From: Desmodus rotundus
Taxonomy: Eukaryota > Chordata > Mammalia > Chiroptera > Phyllostomidae
DNA length: 64,000 bases
Direction: 5' to 3'
Assembly: GCF_022682495.2 (NCBI RefSeq)
Contig: NC_071398.1
Location: 101,477,880-101,541,879, forward strand
A program made the translations under genes and the position numbers. Shown in pieces: positions 20,761 to 32,600 of the stretch; the first letter of the stretch is position 1; each line of letters begins with the position of its first letter. The notes under the pieces were generated by a model. The model was not told where the DNA came from. It searched no databases and saw only the letters and a program-made list of their open reading frames with translations.

Positions 20761-22398
20761 ATCTAACCCGCCGTTTTGGTCCTGCCGCTACACACCGGAT
20801 TCAAAAGCCAAGCCTCCAGGCCCAAACAGCCAGGCCATCAATCACCCTGATACCTCTTGGGTAACTAATTTCACTACAGGGAGTAAACACCACCTTGCAT
20901 AACAGACTGACACTCCACCTTTTACCCCTCTCCTAGCTTCCTGGCTCCGTACAAACCCACACTCCCCAAACGGCACCGTGTTGCCGCAGTCACGACCTGT
21001 AATGTAGGCACTCATAGCAGGTGCAGACATCGCATCCGCCTGGGGGGTCACAAGGTCAACACGGCGCACGAGTGGGTGCAAAATAATGCCACGGTCTCCT
21101 CAACACACATCCCACGTGCCCTTCATCCCACTCAGCAGCAACACTTTTCCAACCCTGGCCACTGCTCCACCATTAAAACCTCCACCCGCGAACCCGGGGC
21201 GACCAGCACCAGCAGCAGCCCCGAGTCTGCCAGGACCACCCCCAGTCCCTCTGCCACCAACCCCAGCAGGCCCAGCCTCCCCACTCAACACCACCTGCAG
21301 CATCACCAGCTGCTCCCTCTCCTTTGCCCCAAACCAAGTTCCACGGGGACACCCTGCCCTCCTTCTCGCACCTCCCTGCACCCGCAGCCCTCAGCCGACC
21401 CCTGTGTATGATGTCATTTGGCCCCGTGCCCTCATCTCTCAGCCTCAGCCAATCACATTCTCACCCCCAACACGTCGGCAAGGCCGAGAGGGAACTGCGT
21501 GCGGTGACGGACTGGAGCTTCTGTGCCTACCACAGAGCTCCCTGGCACCGTGGACACGGCCGTGGACAAGGGAGGTGCTCTCATAAGACTTTGGGGCAGA
21601 ACGGACAGCGTTGAGGGTGCAACTCTGGCCAGAAGTCCACGGGTCACTCATCTGCCTCCAACTCCTCCCACCCGCTTGGCTGCTGGGTGTTCCGGATCCG
21701 CCCCTCTAATCTATCTGCTCTCTGACATCGCTGCTGTCCGGGATTCCAGCTCCCCCGACGCGGTGTCCAGATTACACCCCACATCTCTGCCTGAGGGGCG
21801 CCGTGGTCCCGGCCCCCACGCCCGTCCCCACCAGAGAGCACCCGTCACTTGGGGTCCCCCATCACCAGCCCACCGGGGACGCAGCCGTCCGGACCAGACC
21901 CGGCACCTGGCAGCAAAGCCACCGCAGCGGCGGCAGGCGTAAACCTCTAGGTGAGGCGCCGCGAGCTCAGGCAGGCGGCCGAACTTGCAGGTGTAGGTGT
22001 CCTATCCAACACCGCCGCCACGCCCCTTCCCGGGACTCCCTGCGGAAGGGGTGGCCTGTCCTGGTGCTGCTGGAAGGTCCGAGCAAGTGCGGTGGCCTAG
22101 GCGGGAGACAAGCCGCCTGGGGCCTCGTGTGTGCACATGCGGAAGGTGGGAGCCAAACGAGCTCCGGAGACAGGGGAGGGGTAACGCCGGAGGCTTCTCT
22201 TGCGCGAGCGAAGCTAAAGGTTTGGACGGGAGGCGGTTGCTTGGTAGGATTGTTCCCGGACGTGAAGGGAGCCGGGGGAACTCCGAGGGGCCGGGGCCGC
22301 GATGAGGAGCACCGAGCGCAGGTTAAAATCTAGGTGCGTACACGCTGAGGAGCTCAGGAGGCGGAGAGAAAACAAAGCAAAAACACCAAAAGGCGGAC
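20761..22398. other. Long inter-unit spacer, units 3-4
   Basis: Non-coding. The first 710 bp or so duplicates 16666-17380 almost exactly; the rest aligns with the other spacers at lower identity. Minus-strand T4 and T5 runs follow the unit 4 Glu gene near 22374-22391. Confidence 0.7.
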
Positions 22399-22470
22399 TT
22401 CCCTGACCGGGAATCGAACCCGGGCCGCGGCGGTGAGAGCGCCGAATCCTAACCACTAGACCACCAGGGA
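22399..22470 (-). tRNA. tRNA-Glu (CTC), unit 4
   Basis: 72 nt, identical to the other three Glu copies. Its terminators are shorter, split T4/T5 runs. Confidence 0.97.
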
Positions 22471-22798
22471 GCTGTAGGCGACACGGCTAGGCCATCGCTC
22501 CTCGTGCACGCGGAGCCTCCAGGTCACGGACGCGGCGCTCCTCGGGGGCAGCTCCCTGCCTGCCAAGTCCAGCCCGGTAGCGCCTGTCCCCCCACGCGCC
22601 CTGGCCTCTTCCTGCCTGCGATGCCCTCAGAACACTGAGCGCCTGCCCGTCCCACACTCGCACGCCGCCGCGCGCCTGGCGTCTGGGGCTCGGGACTCCC
22701 AGGGTGCTCAGGACCCAGGTCGCAGGTCCCAGGATCCACCAGCACCCGCACGCGCACGGGACACGAGGGTCCTCTGGATCCCTGCAAAAGAACAGCCC

Positions 22799-22836
22799 TT
22801 TGCGGCGGCCGGGAATCCAACCCCTGTTACCACGCC
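22799..22836 (-). pseudogene. Fossil tRNA-Gly (TCC), unit 4
   Basis: TGCGGCGGCCGGGAATCCAA at the Gly-TCC position keeps the 3' acceptor and T-arm half only. The anticodon half is unrecognisable. Confidence 0.7.
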
Positions 22837-23074
22837 GTCCCCGGCGCCTCGCTCGCCCCGCCGCTCTGTGCTGCCACACCCGCCGCTCCCGGAGCCCTGC
22901 GCCGCTGCCTTCCTCCGCCGGCCCGACCCCCTCTCGGGGGTGCTCTGGCTGCCCGGCTGGTACGGGCCCCTTGGCTCCACGCCGCAACCGACTCAGGATG
23001 CGCGACAGGAATAAAAACCCATCTGGTGAAGCTGCTGGACAGAGAGGGAGACAACGACCAAAAAGTTACGTCAC

Positions 23075-23146
23075 CTCCCCGTCGGGGAATCGAACCCCGG
23101 TCTCCCGCGTGACAGGCGGGGATACTCACCACTATACTAACGAGGA
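23075..23146 (-). tRNA. tRNA-Asp (GTC), unit 4
   Basis: 72 nt, identical to the unit 3 Asp gene, with all arms paired and anticodon GTC. Minus-strand TTTT runs lie in the flank ACGACCAAAAAG. Confidence 0.96.
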
Positions 23147-23586
23147 CGGCCCTAGCCAGCGCTGGCCTTCGACGCACCTGTGGCCGCCTGCCGACGCCTG
23201 CACGCGTTCTGGATATCCTGTGTAAGTCCGGTGTCCGGCTCGCGCCCGACCTGACGTCGAACCGACCGCGTCCTCCAACCAGGCAGCGGGCGAGCGGGAG
23301 CCCGAGACTGACCCTGACAGGGGTGGCGCTGAAGACCCCAGTGCCTTCAACGCGGGCGCCGCGCCAAGACCAAGAGGCCCGACAGGGCAAGTGAGGCCTC
23401 CAGGAGGAGCAGGTGGGCGCGCGTCGTGCCGCGGCCCAGGGTGGAAGAGAGGCCGTGGGCGGCGGAGCCCGTCCAGTCGGCCGTTTTTACTCCCGTCGGC
23501 CCGCACAGGTCCGGCCCGGGGGCAGCCGTCCAACCCGAGCGAGGTCGGGTGAGACCCAGGCGGGTAGAAATGCGCCTGCTTCCTAC

Positions 23587-23669
23587 GTCAGGATGGCCGA
23601 GCGGTCTAAGGCGCTGCGTTCAGGTCGCAGTCTCCCCTGGAGGCGTGGGTTCGAATCCCACTCCTGACA
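23587..23669 (+). tRNA. tRNA-Leu (CAG), unit 4
   Basis: 83 nt, consensus tRNA-Leu-CAG with acceptor GTCAGGA/TCCTGAC, anticodon loop TTCAGGT and long variable arm. Terminator TTTT at about 23686-23689. Confidence 0.97.
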
Positions 23670-23700
23670 GTAGCCTCACCTTTTACTCCACAAACCAAAC

Positions 23701-25565
23701 CACGTGTCCAGGCCCACCCACGTCCATCGCAGCGTTTTCCCACCTTACGGGTGGTGTCTGCCTGTCCCCCTTTGAGCCCCTGCGAACTCCAGCCTGCCTC
23801 CTTGCAGCCAGGCAGAGCCCCGCGGCGGGCTCCAGCCCTTCCTCCAGAGGGCCTCTGAGCCAACACTGCCCTCTTGCCTCGCAACCCACGCGCGGGAGCG
23901 GGAGCGACCGTTTCTCCCTATTCTGTCATATTGTGGCTCTTCCCTTCTATACAGCGCGTTTGGGGGCACCCACTCGGCATTTCCACCTCCTCTTTCTTCT
24001 TGGAGAGAGATACCCCGAGTCTGTCAGCCATAGGTTTTGAGCGGGATGCATCCCACCCGAGTAAACCTGAAGCGGTAAACTAAGCAGCACGTCCTGCCTC
24101 CTTTACCTGTTCAGCAACGAGCTCTGGGAGGAAGAAACAGCTTCTCCTGCAGGAGATGAAGCAGGGAGCTTGCAGTCCAACTCGCTGAAAACACGAGTGG
24201 ACAGCCTGCCCAGAAATGGAGTCCACATTGAGGGAAGAAGGACCAGAGAAAGAAGATAATTTACGGGGCCTGGATCAAGACCTGCCTGAAGCCCAGATTT
24301 ACCGAGGAATGTGAGGTCACGTTTCCCCTAATTATTTAGGCCACTTTACGGATTTTCCGTCAACGCGGCTCCACCTGGTAGACTCTGTACTACTCGCCAA
24401 GAGCCCAGTCCACTGGCATTTCTGATGTCCCTCGAGTTCTGCACGGGCCCAGCCCATGTCATCTCGGCCCTGGAGCTCTCTCCTGTGGTCCCCAGGCCCT
24501 CTCCTGGGCTTATTCACCGGACGCCCACCGTCTCCGCTGGGCTGCTGCCAGGTCGCAGCGCCTGGGGCAGCCAGCGCGGCGCCATTCCAGTCCCCTAGGC
24601 ACTGGCCTCACCCAACAACTGGTTTCAGTGATTCCCTCATCCTCTCTTCTGCATGTCCTAATGGCCTTCTCACCTGTTCCGCCCTCCAACTGTCTCCTCA
24701 AACTGCCTCCGCACACGATTTCCCGCCACACCACAGAGGAAAGGCGGTCAGGACCTCCGCGGTCCCTGCTCACTGGGTGTCCGGGGCCTAAGCACCGCCC
24801 ACGAGGTCTCGCACGCCCCGCCCCGGGCCTGCCCCAGCTCGGGCCGCCGCAGCCCGTAGCGTCCCCCGCTCCTGCGTCCTCGGATGGTGAGGCCAGTGCC
24901 CCTGGGACCCGGTGTAACCTGCCGTGAGCTGGCCGTCGCATTCAAGCCAAATTCACTCCGCTCCGTCTCTTCGTCTTTACACGATTTTTGTTTTTGTCTT
25001 TACAACTTTAAACCACCTCTAGCGCTCCCGTCATTGTAGCGTCAGAAAAAGTGCGGGAGAGGGAGACCTCGGTCTCCTCCGTCTGCGCGCGCACGGAAAA
25101 CCCGGCTCTTCCCCGGTCGCCGAGCGCGGGGCGCCTTCCCCACACCCAGCAACGCCCTGTGGCGGCGCCGGGGTCCCACGGCTAAAGGCGCGGGGTGAGG
25201 GGGGGCATGATCAGTGACGGAGACTCCCCGAAAAGAAAGGCACAGGAGGGAGAAAAGTGAGGTTTCCCCGGACACGCGTCCCCTGCAGTAAGTGCTGGCC
25301 GACGTGCGGTGTGTTGTTACCGTCTCAGACCCGAGCAGGCGCTCCCATGGGGGCCAGGCCGCCCTGTCTCCTGCCGCCTGGCGTCGCTTCTACGGTGCCG
25401 CTTGCCCGCCAGGGTCCCAGCCCCGCCGCTCCCAGGGCGCCACAGGCGAGCTTCCAGGGGCCCGGGCCCGGTGGGCGGGGCCTGGCGGCTGCTCTGCACC
25501 GCGGGGCCGCGGGGAGGCGCCGGTGCGTGTGTCAAGAGCGCTCTTCGCAGAGCTCGCTGCCGGCA
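23701..25565. other. GC-rich right flank of the tRNA array
   Basis: No gene or familiar repeat found. 24450-24945 and 25040-25560 are GC- and CpG-rich, the second block leading into tRNA-Val. Open frames here lack gene-like features. Confidence 0.5.
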
Positions 25566-25638
25566 GTTTCCGTAGTGTAGTGGTTATCACGTTCGCCTCA
25601 CACGCGAAAGGTCCCCGGTTCGAAACCGGGCGGAAACA
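25566..25638 (+). tRNA. tRNA-Val (CAC)
   Basis: 73 nt, consensus mammalian tRNA-Val-CAC: acceptor GTTTCCG/CGGAAAC, anticodon loop CTCACAC (CAC), T arm CCCGG-TTCGAAA-CCGGG. TTTT at about 25652 and TTTTTT at about 25679 terminate it. It lies alone in a CpG-rich block, as the orthologous gene does beside CFAP126 in human. Confidence 0.97.
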
Positions 25639-25699
25639 GCGATGGCGTACCTTTTGCCGGCACCTGAGGCTATAGTCGTTTTTTCCGCCCCCGGGAAGG

Positions 25700-26070
25700 G
25701 AACGCGCGCTGGGCCGCTGGATGGACAGTCAGCGGTGCCGCTGGGACCCTGAGGACCCAGGTCTGCTTCCGGGCCGCATCCCGGAAGGCGGGTGGTTCTG
25801 GGGCCCAGCCCCGCCGCGCGGTCGCCGCCGCCACGCCCTCCGGCTCTGCCTCCTGCCGTCGCCCAAGCTGCCACCACCCGCTCACTGCTCCCTGCGTCCT
25901 CGCCGTCCGTCCCACCCGGAGTCCTGAAGCCTCCGGTCCTCAGCCAGGTGGAAGCAACGGATACTTTCTTTCCATTAAAAAATTATTCTCACAACCCAAC
26001 CCCTCCCCGCAAAACGGTGGGCAAACCCTGAACACACACCTCAGTAAAGAAGACAGAGGGACCGCAAATG
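25700..26070. other. GC-rich to AT-rich transition, no gene seen
   Basis: Flank of tRNA-Val passing into repeat-rich DNA. Nothing recognised. Confidence 0.4.
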
Positions 26071-26074
26071 ATCC

Positions 26075-26760
26075 CACGAAAAGATGTTGGTCATCAGGAG
26101 TCCTAAGGAAACGGAGACATCCATCGCCACCCGCGAGCCAGCCACGGAAGGTGGCTCGGGACACACACTGCTGGTGGGAATGGAAAACGGCACAGCCACT
26201 GTGGAAACAGCTCCGCCAAACGACTCCTCCTAGGCACTTACCGAGAGAAAGCAAAGCACTGACTAGCAACAGCCTGTGCACCAGGGTGCGTGGCGGCTTC
26301 ATTCGCAATAGCCCCAAACTGGAAACAACCCAAGTATCAACCAACAGGTGAAGATAAATGTGGTGTATCCATACGGTGGAACAACACACAGAAAAAGAAA
26401 AAAAAAGAGAGAGAAACAAACTATTGATGCAAATGAATCTCAAAATAGTTATGCCGAAAGAAGCCCAACCGAAAGAGAGTGCTATATGACTCCATTTATA
26501 TAAATTTATAGAAAATGAAAACTATGACAGAAAACAAATCAGAGGCTGCTTGGTACCGGGGAAGAGAATGGCAGGTTGGATTAGAAAGGGCCCCCCCAAA
26601 TCGGGGGGGAGGTGATGCATTTGTTCATTATCGTAGGGCTGCAATACACTTCCACTGGCCCCTAGGCGCTTTGACCTTCATGGGCCCCTCCTGTCATAAA
26701 AGCTTTTTAAATATTAAAGGTATTTTAAATATACGAATATAAAATATTTTACAACTGCAT
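26075..26760 (+). mobile_element. LINE-1 3' fragment
   Basis: L1 landmarks CTGCTGGTGGGAATGG, CCAAACTGGAAACAACCCAA and GTGTATCCATACGGTGGAA; frames are broken. Followed by AT-rich 3' sequence. Confidence 0.75.
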
Positions 26761-26961
26761 TGGTATAAATGTTAATATATAAAATTTCTTCTTTGATATA
26801 AAATTTTATTATTTTCTTTGAATTTAAAAGACTTTTTTAAAAAATAAAGCATTTTGAATTTAAAACAAACTAAAACATTTTCACAGGTGTTAACTGACAG
26901 TCCTCAATTGTGAGGATGGCTTCACAGGTCTCTCCATGTGTCAAAACTTAACCACTTGTAC

Positions 26962-27130
26962 ATTTTATTTTTTTAATTTTTTATTTGATTTTAGAGAGGG
27001 AGAGGCCTCAGTTGTTGTTCCACTTACTTATGCACTCACTAGTTGATTCTTACACGTGGCCTGACCAGATGGAACCCATAGCCTGGCTGTACTGGGATGG
27101 TGCTCTGACCAATTGAGCTACCGGGCCAGT
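26962..27130 (-). mobile_element. VES-like SINE
   Basis: Reverse orientation: T-rich and GAGAGGGAGAGG-rich left end, tRNA-like head at right (reverse of TAGCTCAATTGGTCAGAGCA). More diverged than the other copies. Confidence 0.75.
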
Positions 27131-27260
27131 GCCTCTGTATTTGAAATATGTCCAAAATATCATATATCAATTATGCTTTATTATAGCTTTTAAATCTGTT
27201 TTAGTATTTCTCAGAAAAAGACATTTGAAGCCTGTTCTTTATACTCATACATATACATAT

Positions 27261-27478
27261 TTTTTAATTTTAAAAAATATTTTATTTATTAATTTTCAGA
27301 GAGAGAGGAAGGGAAGGAGAAAGAGAGGGAGAGAAACATCAGTGTGTGGTTGCCTCTTGTGTGCCCCCAACTTGGGACCTGGTCTGCAACCCAGGCGTGT
27401 GCCCTGACTGGGAATTGAACCAGCGAGCCTTTGGATCGCGGTCCAGCTCTGAATCCACTGAGACACATCAGCCTGGGC
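27261..27478 (-). mobile_element. VES-type SINE
   Basis: Reverse orientation with GAGAGAAACATCAGTGTG, CCCTGACTGGGAATTGAACC and CACTGAGACACATCAGCC. Similar ACATATTTTT sequence on both sides suggests a target-site duplication. Confidence 0.88.
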
Positions 27479-27639
27479 CACATACATATTTTTAAGTTTC
27501 TTATTAAGATGTTTGTTTATATTACAACAAAAATAGATACTCACAGTATTAAATAATTTGGGGGTGAACCTCAGGTACAGTGTTAATCTGAATTCACTGC
27601 CCTCTACGCATGGAGGATACGAGACTCTTCTCGCTTTAT

Positions 27640-27960
27640 TTTTGTCTTAATTTATTATTTTACTTTATCCCTATCTTCTACTCCCATCCCCTCTCCAGTG
27701 TGTTTGATATGTATCTTGTTTGTATCTTTGTAAAATGTGCAGTTATTTTGTGTGTAATTGTTTCTTAATTTTGCCTATCCCTTTTTCACACAGCACTGGG
27801 ACTTCATGGTCTACCCATATTGCTGTGTGCGTGTTAGACCTTGATTTCTAACTGCTGTGAATAATTTCATAGTGTGCATCCACCCATTCTTGTCTTTACC
27901 CCGAGATGGACACCAGGTTGTCACCCACTCCCTTCTATGAGAAATAATGCCACCCTCTAC
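27640..27960 (-). mobile_element. LINE-1 3' fragment, antisense
   Basis: Resembles the reversed L1 3' region (CACTGGGACTTCATGGTCTA..., CTGCTGTGAATAATTTCATA). Old and diverged. Confidence 0.55.
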
Positions 27961-27964
27961 TCCT

Positions 27965-28250
27965 TATTAAACAAATATTTACAGAGTGCTGACTGTGTGC
28001 CAGGTACTGTTCTAACCTCTGGGGATTCTGTAGCTAAAGACAGACCAAAACAAATCCCTGGCTGGACTTTACATTCTAGTGGCTGAAGCAGAGAATAACA
28101 CGACAAAATACATACTGCACTGTGTTCAAGGATGTTAAGTACTAAGGAGAAATAAAGAAGGCAGCAGGATAGAAAACGTCTGGGGGAGCGGATGATTACA
28201 TTTTAGTTAATGTGGCCAAGGAAGGGAAAGTGAAGCCCCTGAGCTTACTT
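27965..28250 (-). repeat. LINE-2 fragment, antisense
   Basis: AAACAAATATTTACAGAGTG, then CTGTGTGCCAGGTACTGTTC and TTTACATTCTAGTGG are the reversed L2 3' end. Confidence 0.7.
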
Positions 28251-28820
28251 TTGAGTTAAAACCTGAAAGGGAGGAGAGAAGTAGCCATGTAGCTAGCTAT
28301 CTGGGGGATAGGCTTCCAGGCTGAGGGGCAGCAAGTGCCCAGGCTGGTGGCAGGGGTGAGCTGTTGTGTTCCAGAAATGGCAAAAGAGCCGGGTGGCTGG
28401 ATAAGAATGAGCTGGGGAAGGTAAGGTACCTTGTAGGGCGTGGTCAGGAATTTGGCTTTCACTGTGCATGGGATGGGAGCCCGAGAAATGCATTTTCCTG
28501 CAGTGAAGAACAGAGATGCCGAAGCGGAACAGAGAATGGATGAGACATCCAAGAAACTGGTAACGCGGCTGCTTCGGGCAAAGGGAGTGGAAATTGCTGG
28601 AGTGAGCTGGAAAGACTTAACGTTTCCATGCACGTCCTTTCTTAACATTTGAGTGTATTTTTATTACGTCCCGATAGTACCTTTCAAAAAAAATATCAAA
28701 AGCTTTTAAAATTAAAAAGAAACTACGAAGAGTAAATAGAAAAGTAAATATTCGTGACCTGACTCAGTGCAACACAAACTTCAAGCCCGGTAAAAAACAC
28801 CAGGCTCCACGAGAAAAGAG
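28251..28820. other. Non-coding stretch
   Basis: No gene seen. AT-rich after 28640. Confidence 0.4.
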
Positions 28821-28839
28821 CAGTCTGGTTACGTAAATT

Positions 28840-29480
28840 CGAGTAAATTTTTATTACAAAGACAAAATATGGACACGGTAATGCGCATTTCCCCAAAATC
28901 ATTCGTCATGTGGATTCCTTTCATATTCCCTGGGGCGTTGGGGGTACAGCCGTTTCGCCTAAACCGTAACCACCGCCCCACCCCGCCCGCGGACTCCGCC
29001 CAGGCCACATCCAGCCCCGCCCACTGACACTCGGGGCCCCGCCCACAGATACTTGGGGCCCGCCCACGGCCCCGCCCCCGCCCCGGCCCTGCTCACGCTG
29101 TCCTGGGCCTTCCAGTAAGTCGGGCGTGCCAGGACAGGAAGCGGGGTAGGGCTGGTCTCGGTTCTGGACACTGAAGGGCACGAGGACGCGGTCGGTCCAG
29201 GCGCCGGAGGGATGGAAGCGGGGCAGAGCGCGGGGCGTGGCGGGGGGCGGAGCAGGGGCGCTGGGGGGCCCGCGCCTGCCGCTGTCCGCGGCCTGACTCC
29301 GCGCCACTGCTGCTCCAAGCCCGCTCCCCTCGTTCCGACCTGTTCTTTGAAAGGCTCGGGTGGACGAGCCGCCCGGGACCGTTCTGGTCCGCGGAGGCCA
29401 GCGGTGCTCTTGGGGTCTCTGCCGCGCTAACGCACGCTTCCCGGCGCTTGTGGCTCGTCACTCTGCCCGGGACTGAGTTA
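28840..29480 (-). other. Orphan CpG-rich island with possible short minus-strand transcript
   Basis: 29000-29470 is dense in CpG and GC boxes (repeated CCCCGCCC). On the minus strand a 128-codon open frame (29307-28921, Arg/Pro/Gly-rich) is followed about 70 bp later by an AATAAA signal (in GTAATAAAAAT). I recognise no domain or family. It could be a promoter, an enhancer-like island, a decayed retrogene or a small unknown gene. Confidence 0.35.
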
Positions 29481-29990
29481 CGACGCGCGGTCTCGGTGGT
29501 AACAGCCTCAAGCCGTGATCACGACGCTAACGTTACGGAGGCTCCGGGGCAGGAGTGCAGCTGCACCCCCCACCCGGGAAGGTTTGACTATCCACAAGCC
29601 CCTTTTCAAGAGAGCGTCACGCGAGACCAGCCCCAGCCCCACAAAGAACGCACTTGGCCTGGGAGTCCTGGGAGGGGCAGCTGCTAGGGGCAAGTCCAAC
29701 AAGGGGGCGAGAGCGCCGCCTCCCGAGGCGGAGGGGCAGGAAGTGGGGGGGGGGGCGCCCTTTGGCAAACACAGCTGCTCTTCCCAACACCCCTGGCCGG
29801 AAGCTCCCAAATATCGCAATGAAGCCCTGAAAGGGGCCTGTGCGGGAAGGGAGCTGAGCCTCCCACTCCCGAATGGATAAAAGATGCACAATGAGGAATC
29901 ATCTAGGAGGTGAGCAGTCATCTGTCTACTGCAGCCTGGTGGGGGGATGGAGAGAAGATGGGTCCTGAATAGGTTTAACTCCCATCTCCT
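29481..29990. other. GC-rich stretch without a recognised gene
   Basis: Right shoulder of the CpG island, ending at the next L1. Contains a G10 run near 29747. Confidence 0.4.
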
Positions 29991-29994
29991 TCCA

Positions 29995-30790
29995 AGGGAA
30001 GACAGACAAGAGCAAAACTAAACAAGTGGGACCACATCAGCCTAAAAAGCTCTGTGCACAGCAAACCAACAAAATGAAAAGGCAACCCACTGAATGGGAG
30101 AAAATGTTTGCAAATCATATATCTGATAAACGGTTAATACCCAAAGTACTCATATATAAAGAGCTCATACAACTCAATAGCAAAAAAAAAAGCCAATTAA
30201 AACGTGAACCAGGGATCTGAGCAGACATTTTTCCAAAGAAGACATCTGTAGATGGCCAACATGAAAAAACACTCAACATCATTACTCAGCAGAGGAATGC
30301 GAATCAAAACCACAGTGAGATACCATCTCACATTTGTTAGAGTGGCTATTGTCAAAAAGGCAAGAAATAATAAGTATCAGGGAGAATGTGGAGAAAGAGG
30401 AACCCTAGTGTGCTGTTTGTGGGACTGAACTGGGGCAGCCTCTACTGAAAACAGTGTGAAGGCTCCTCAAAACATTAAAAATAGAACTACCCACTTTCAT
30501 CCAGCAAATCCCACTTTTGGGTATTTATCCAAAGAAAAGCACTAATTCAAAAAGATACATGCACCCCATGTTCGTTGAAGCATTATTTACAATAGCCAGA
30601 CCTACAAACAACCTAAGCATCTATTGACTGATGAGTGGATAAAATGGATGTGGCACACTAAAAAGAATAAAATCTTGCCATTTCTGACAGCACGGATGGA
30701 ACTGGAGGGCATTATGCCAAGTGAAAAAAAGTTGAAGACAAATACCATTCGATCTCACTGTGTAAGAAGTTAGCGTTCATAGGATCAGAA
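29995..30790 (+). mobile_element. LINE-1 ORF2/3' fragment
   Basis: Landmarks: GTGGGACCACATCAGCCTAA, GGGAGAAAATGTTTGCAAAT, CACTTTTGGGTATTTATCC, TGTGGCACACTAAAAAG. All frames broken. Confidence 0.85.
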
Positions 30791-31900
30791 AATGAACTTA
30801 GGAAACTAGGCTGTTTTTAGTGATCATTGCTTTTTGTATTCTTACTGAAAACTGTAAAGAAGGTCAGAGATGCATGCTGAGGTGGCATCCCTCCATGGTC
30901 CACCCTAAAGGCTTCCCCATAGAGGGTGTCCTCTACTGCGGAGGCCAGATGAGGCCCAGGACACAAGGTCTCTCTCCTCATCCTCCCTAGAGGCCACTTT
31001 GGACATAGGCTAGTCTCTGGCTGCCCCTACCAGCACCTTCCCTATCTGACATCAGTGGTCAGTGAGACAGAGAGAGTCCCGTTTGCTGGGAGGGAGGCCT
31101 GGACTCGTCCCCTTCAGCCGGGTCTGGCTCAGGAGAGTCAGACTTCCTCCCTACCCGGCACCATTCTCACCAGGGTTTCTCCCTAAGCCAACGCCTTGTG
31201 GGGAGCTATTCCCTGGGCACACAGGGATGTGGCATGTTTATGACTTCTTGCTGGCCAGAGGTCGTGGGAACCCTCCACTAAGAGGAAGCTGAAGTTTCTT
31301 CCTGATGCTGAGCTGAGCAATCCAGACCTTCCTGGCTCTTAGGGCTTCTCATGTCTCTCTTCCCCAGCTTCCTTCTAAAGCTTGACGGTCGCTGACTCTT
31401 TGCTGTTCCATTGCTCACTATCTTCCCCCACATCCTCCCGGTGACTCTAGCACCTGAGTAACTGAACGGTGTGGCTGCAGCAGACACTGGGCAAAAGATT
31501 TTTCTTCCTGTGTGGGGCAGCATGTGGGGAGCTAGTTCTGAAACCACCCTCCGCTAGAGGGAGACTGAGTCTCAAGAAAGAAAACGATAGGAAATGTGTG
31601 CCGTTAACTTGTTTATATAGCCTTTGTATTGTAGCCAACTATCTCTTTTTAAAAAATTGTGAAAATAATGAATGAGTTTATTCATTTTTTTAATTTTAGG
31701 AATTGCTTTTATTTTGTAATTGTGTAAATATTTACGTGGTTCCAAAATCAACTCTGCAAAACGAGGTACATTCAAAGTTTATTTTCAACCCCCCTCCCAC
31801 CTTCTCTCTCCCTGAAGGTAATAGGTTTAATTATACCATTTACTTTTCCATCACTTTTCCATTAGAAATAGATCTATTTGCACCTCCTTTTTTGGACAAA
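30791..31900. other. Intergenic stretch, no gene seen
   Basis: Unassigned non-coding DNA. A short A/T-rich block lies at 31640-31740. Confidence 0.4.
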
Positions 31901-31904
31901 CAAT

Positions 31905-32600
31905 AGCACACTATTCACACGCCCTACACCTGGCTTTGTTCACTTAAAAGCATGTCTTGAGGATGACTCCACAGCAGCGTCTCCCTCACTGAATCGGAAA
32001 GTTGCCTAGTACTCCGTAGTGTGCAAGGAGGCTCTGGCCTCTCACTGACACGTGGGCTGTCTCCAGTCTGTAGCTGTTACAAGCAATGCCACCTTTAGTA
32101 GTGTCCACCTCACTTCACAGTTTTGCCAGAGTATCTTTGGGACAGATTTCTGCACGTGGGACTGCGTCACTGCTAATGGTGCCAGCTAGAGACCGCCAAG
32201 TTCCCCATCGTGGAGTTCCTACCATTTTTCATCTCCACATGCAGCCTGTTAGGCTGCCTGTTTCCTCAAAGCCTGGCAAGCGAGCCAATCTCATGGGTTT
32301 TACTTTGCATTGGTCAGAGAAATTATGAGCAATGTTGAACATCTTTTCATAAGGTCAACAGCAATTTTTCTTTCTTTCTCTGTGGTATGTCTGACTATAT
32401 ATCAAGCCCAGTTTTCTGTAAGGTTATTAGTCTTTTTCTTCTGTATTTTTAGAAGCTGTTGAAAAATCAGATACCAACACTTTGTAATAGAATTTTAACT
32501 TATTTTTCTCAGTTGCCTTTTTGCTTTTTGTTGTTGAATTAAAATGCATTAATCTGCATCTGTGGATATAATCATACATTCACCTTGGATCAATTAATAA
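31905..32600 (-). mobile_element. LINE-1 3' fragment, antisense
   Basis: Reversed L1 tail: GCTTTGTTCACTTAAAAGCA, GTAGCTGTTACAAGCAATGC, TTTTGCCAGAGTATC, TGAACATCTTTTCATAAGG. Old and diverged. Confidence 0.65.

Larger units (their letters stand above)
18505..22398. repeat. tRNA array unit 3
   Basis: Intact Glu, Asp and Leu, mutated Gly-TCC, and a Gly-GCC-derived copy with an insertion and altered anticodon. The spacers at 18577-18878, 18951-19559, 19632-20102 and 20186-20675 are GC-rich and non-coding. Confidence 0.85.
22399..23700. repeat. tRNA array unit 4 (short)
   Basis: Glu, Asp and Leu intact, Gly-TCC a fossil, and no Gly-GCC copy found after Leu. The spacers at 22471-22800 and 23147-23586 are GC-rich and non-coding. 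The unit is truncated on its right and ends the array. Confidence 0.8.

Noticed and set aside
16747..21081. Identical 79-aa minus-strand proteins in units 2 and 3 (16747-16986 and 20842-21081)
   Set aside because: Identity reflects the shared 0.7-kb DNA tract; the frame is not kept as the same protein in the diverged unit 1 copy.
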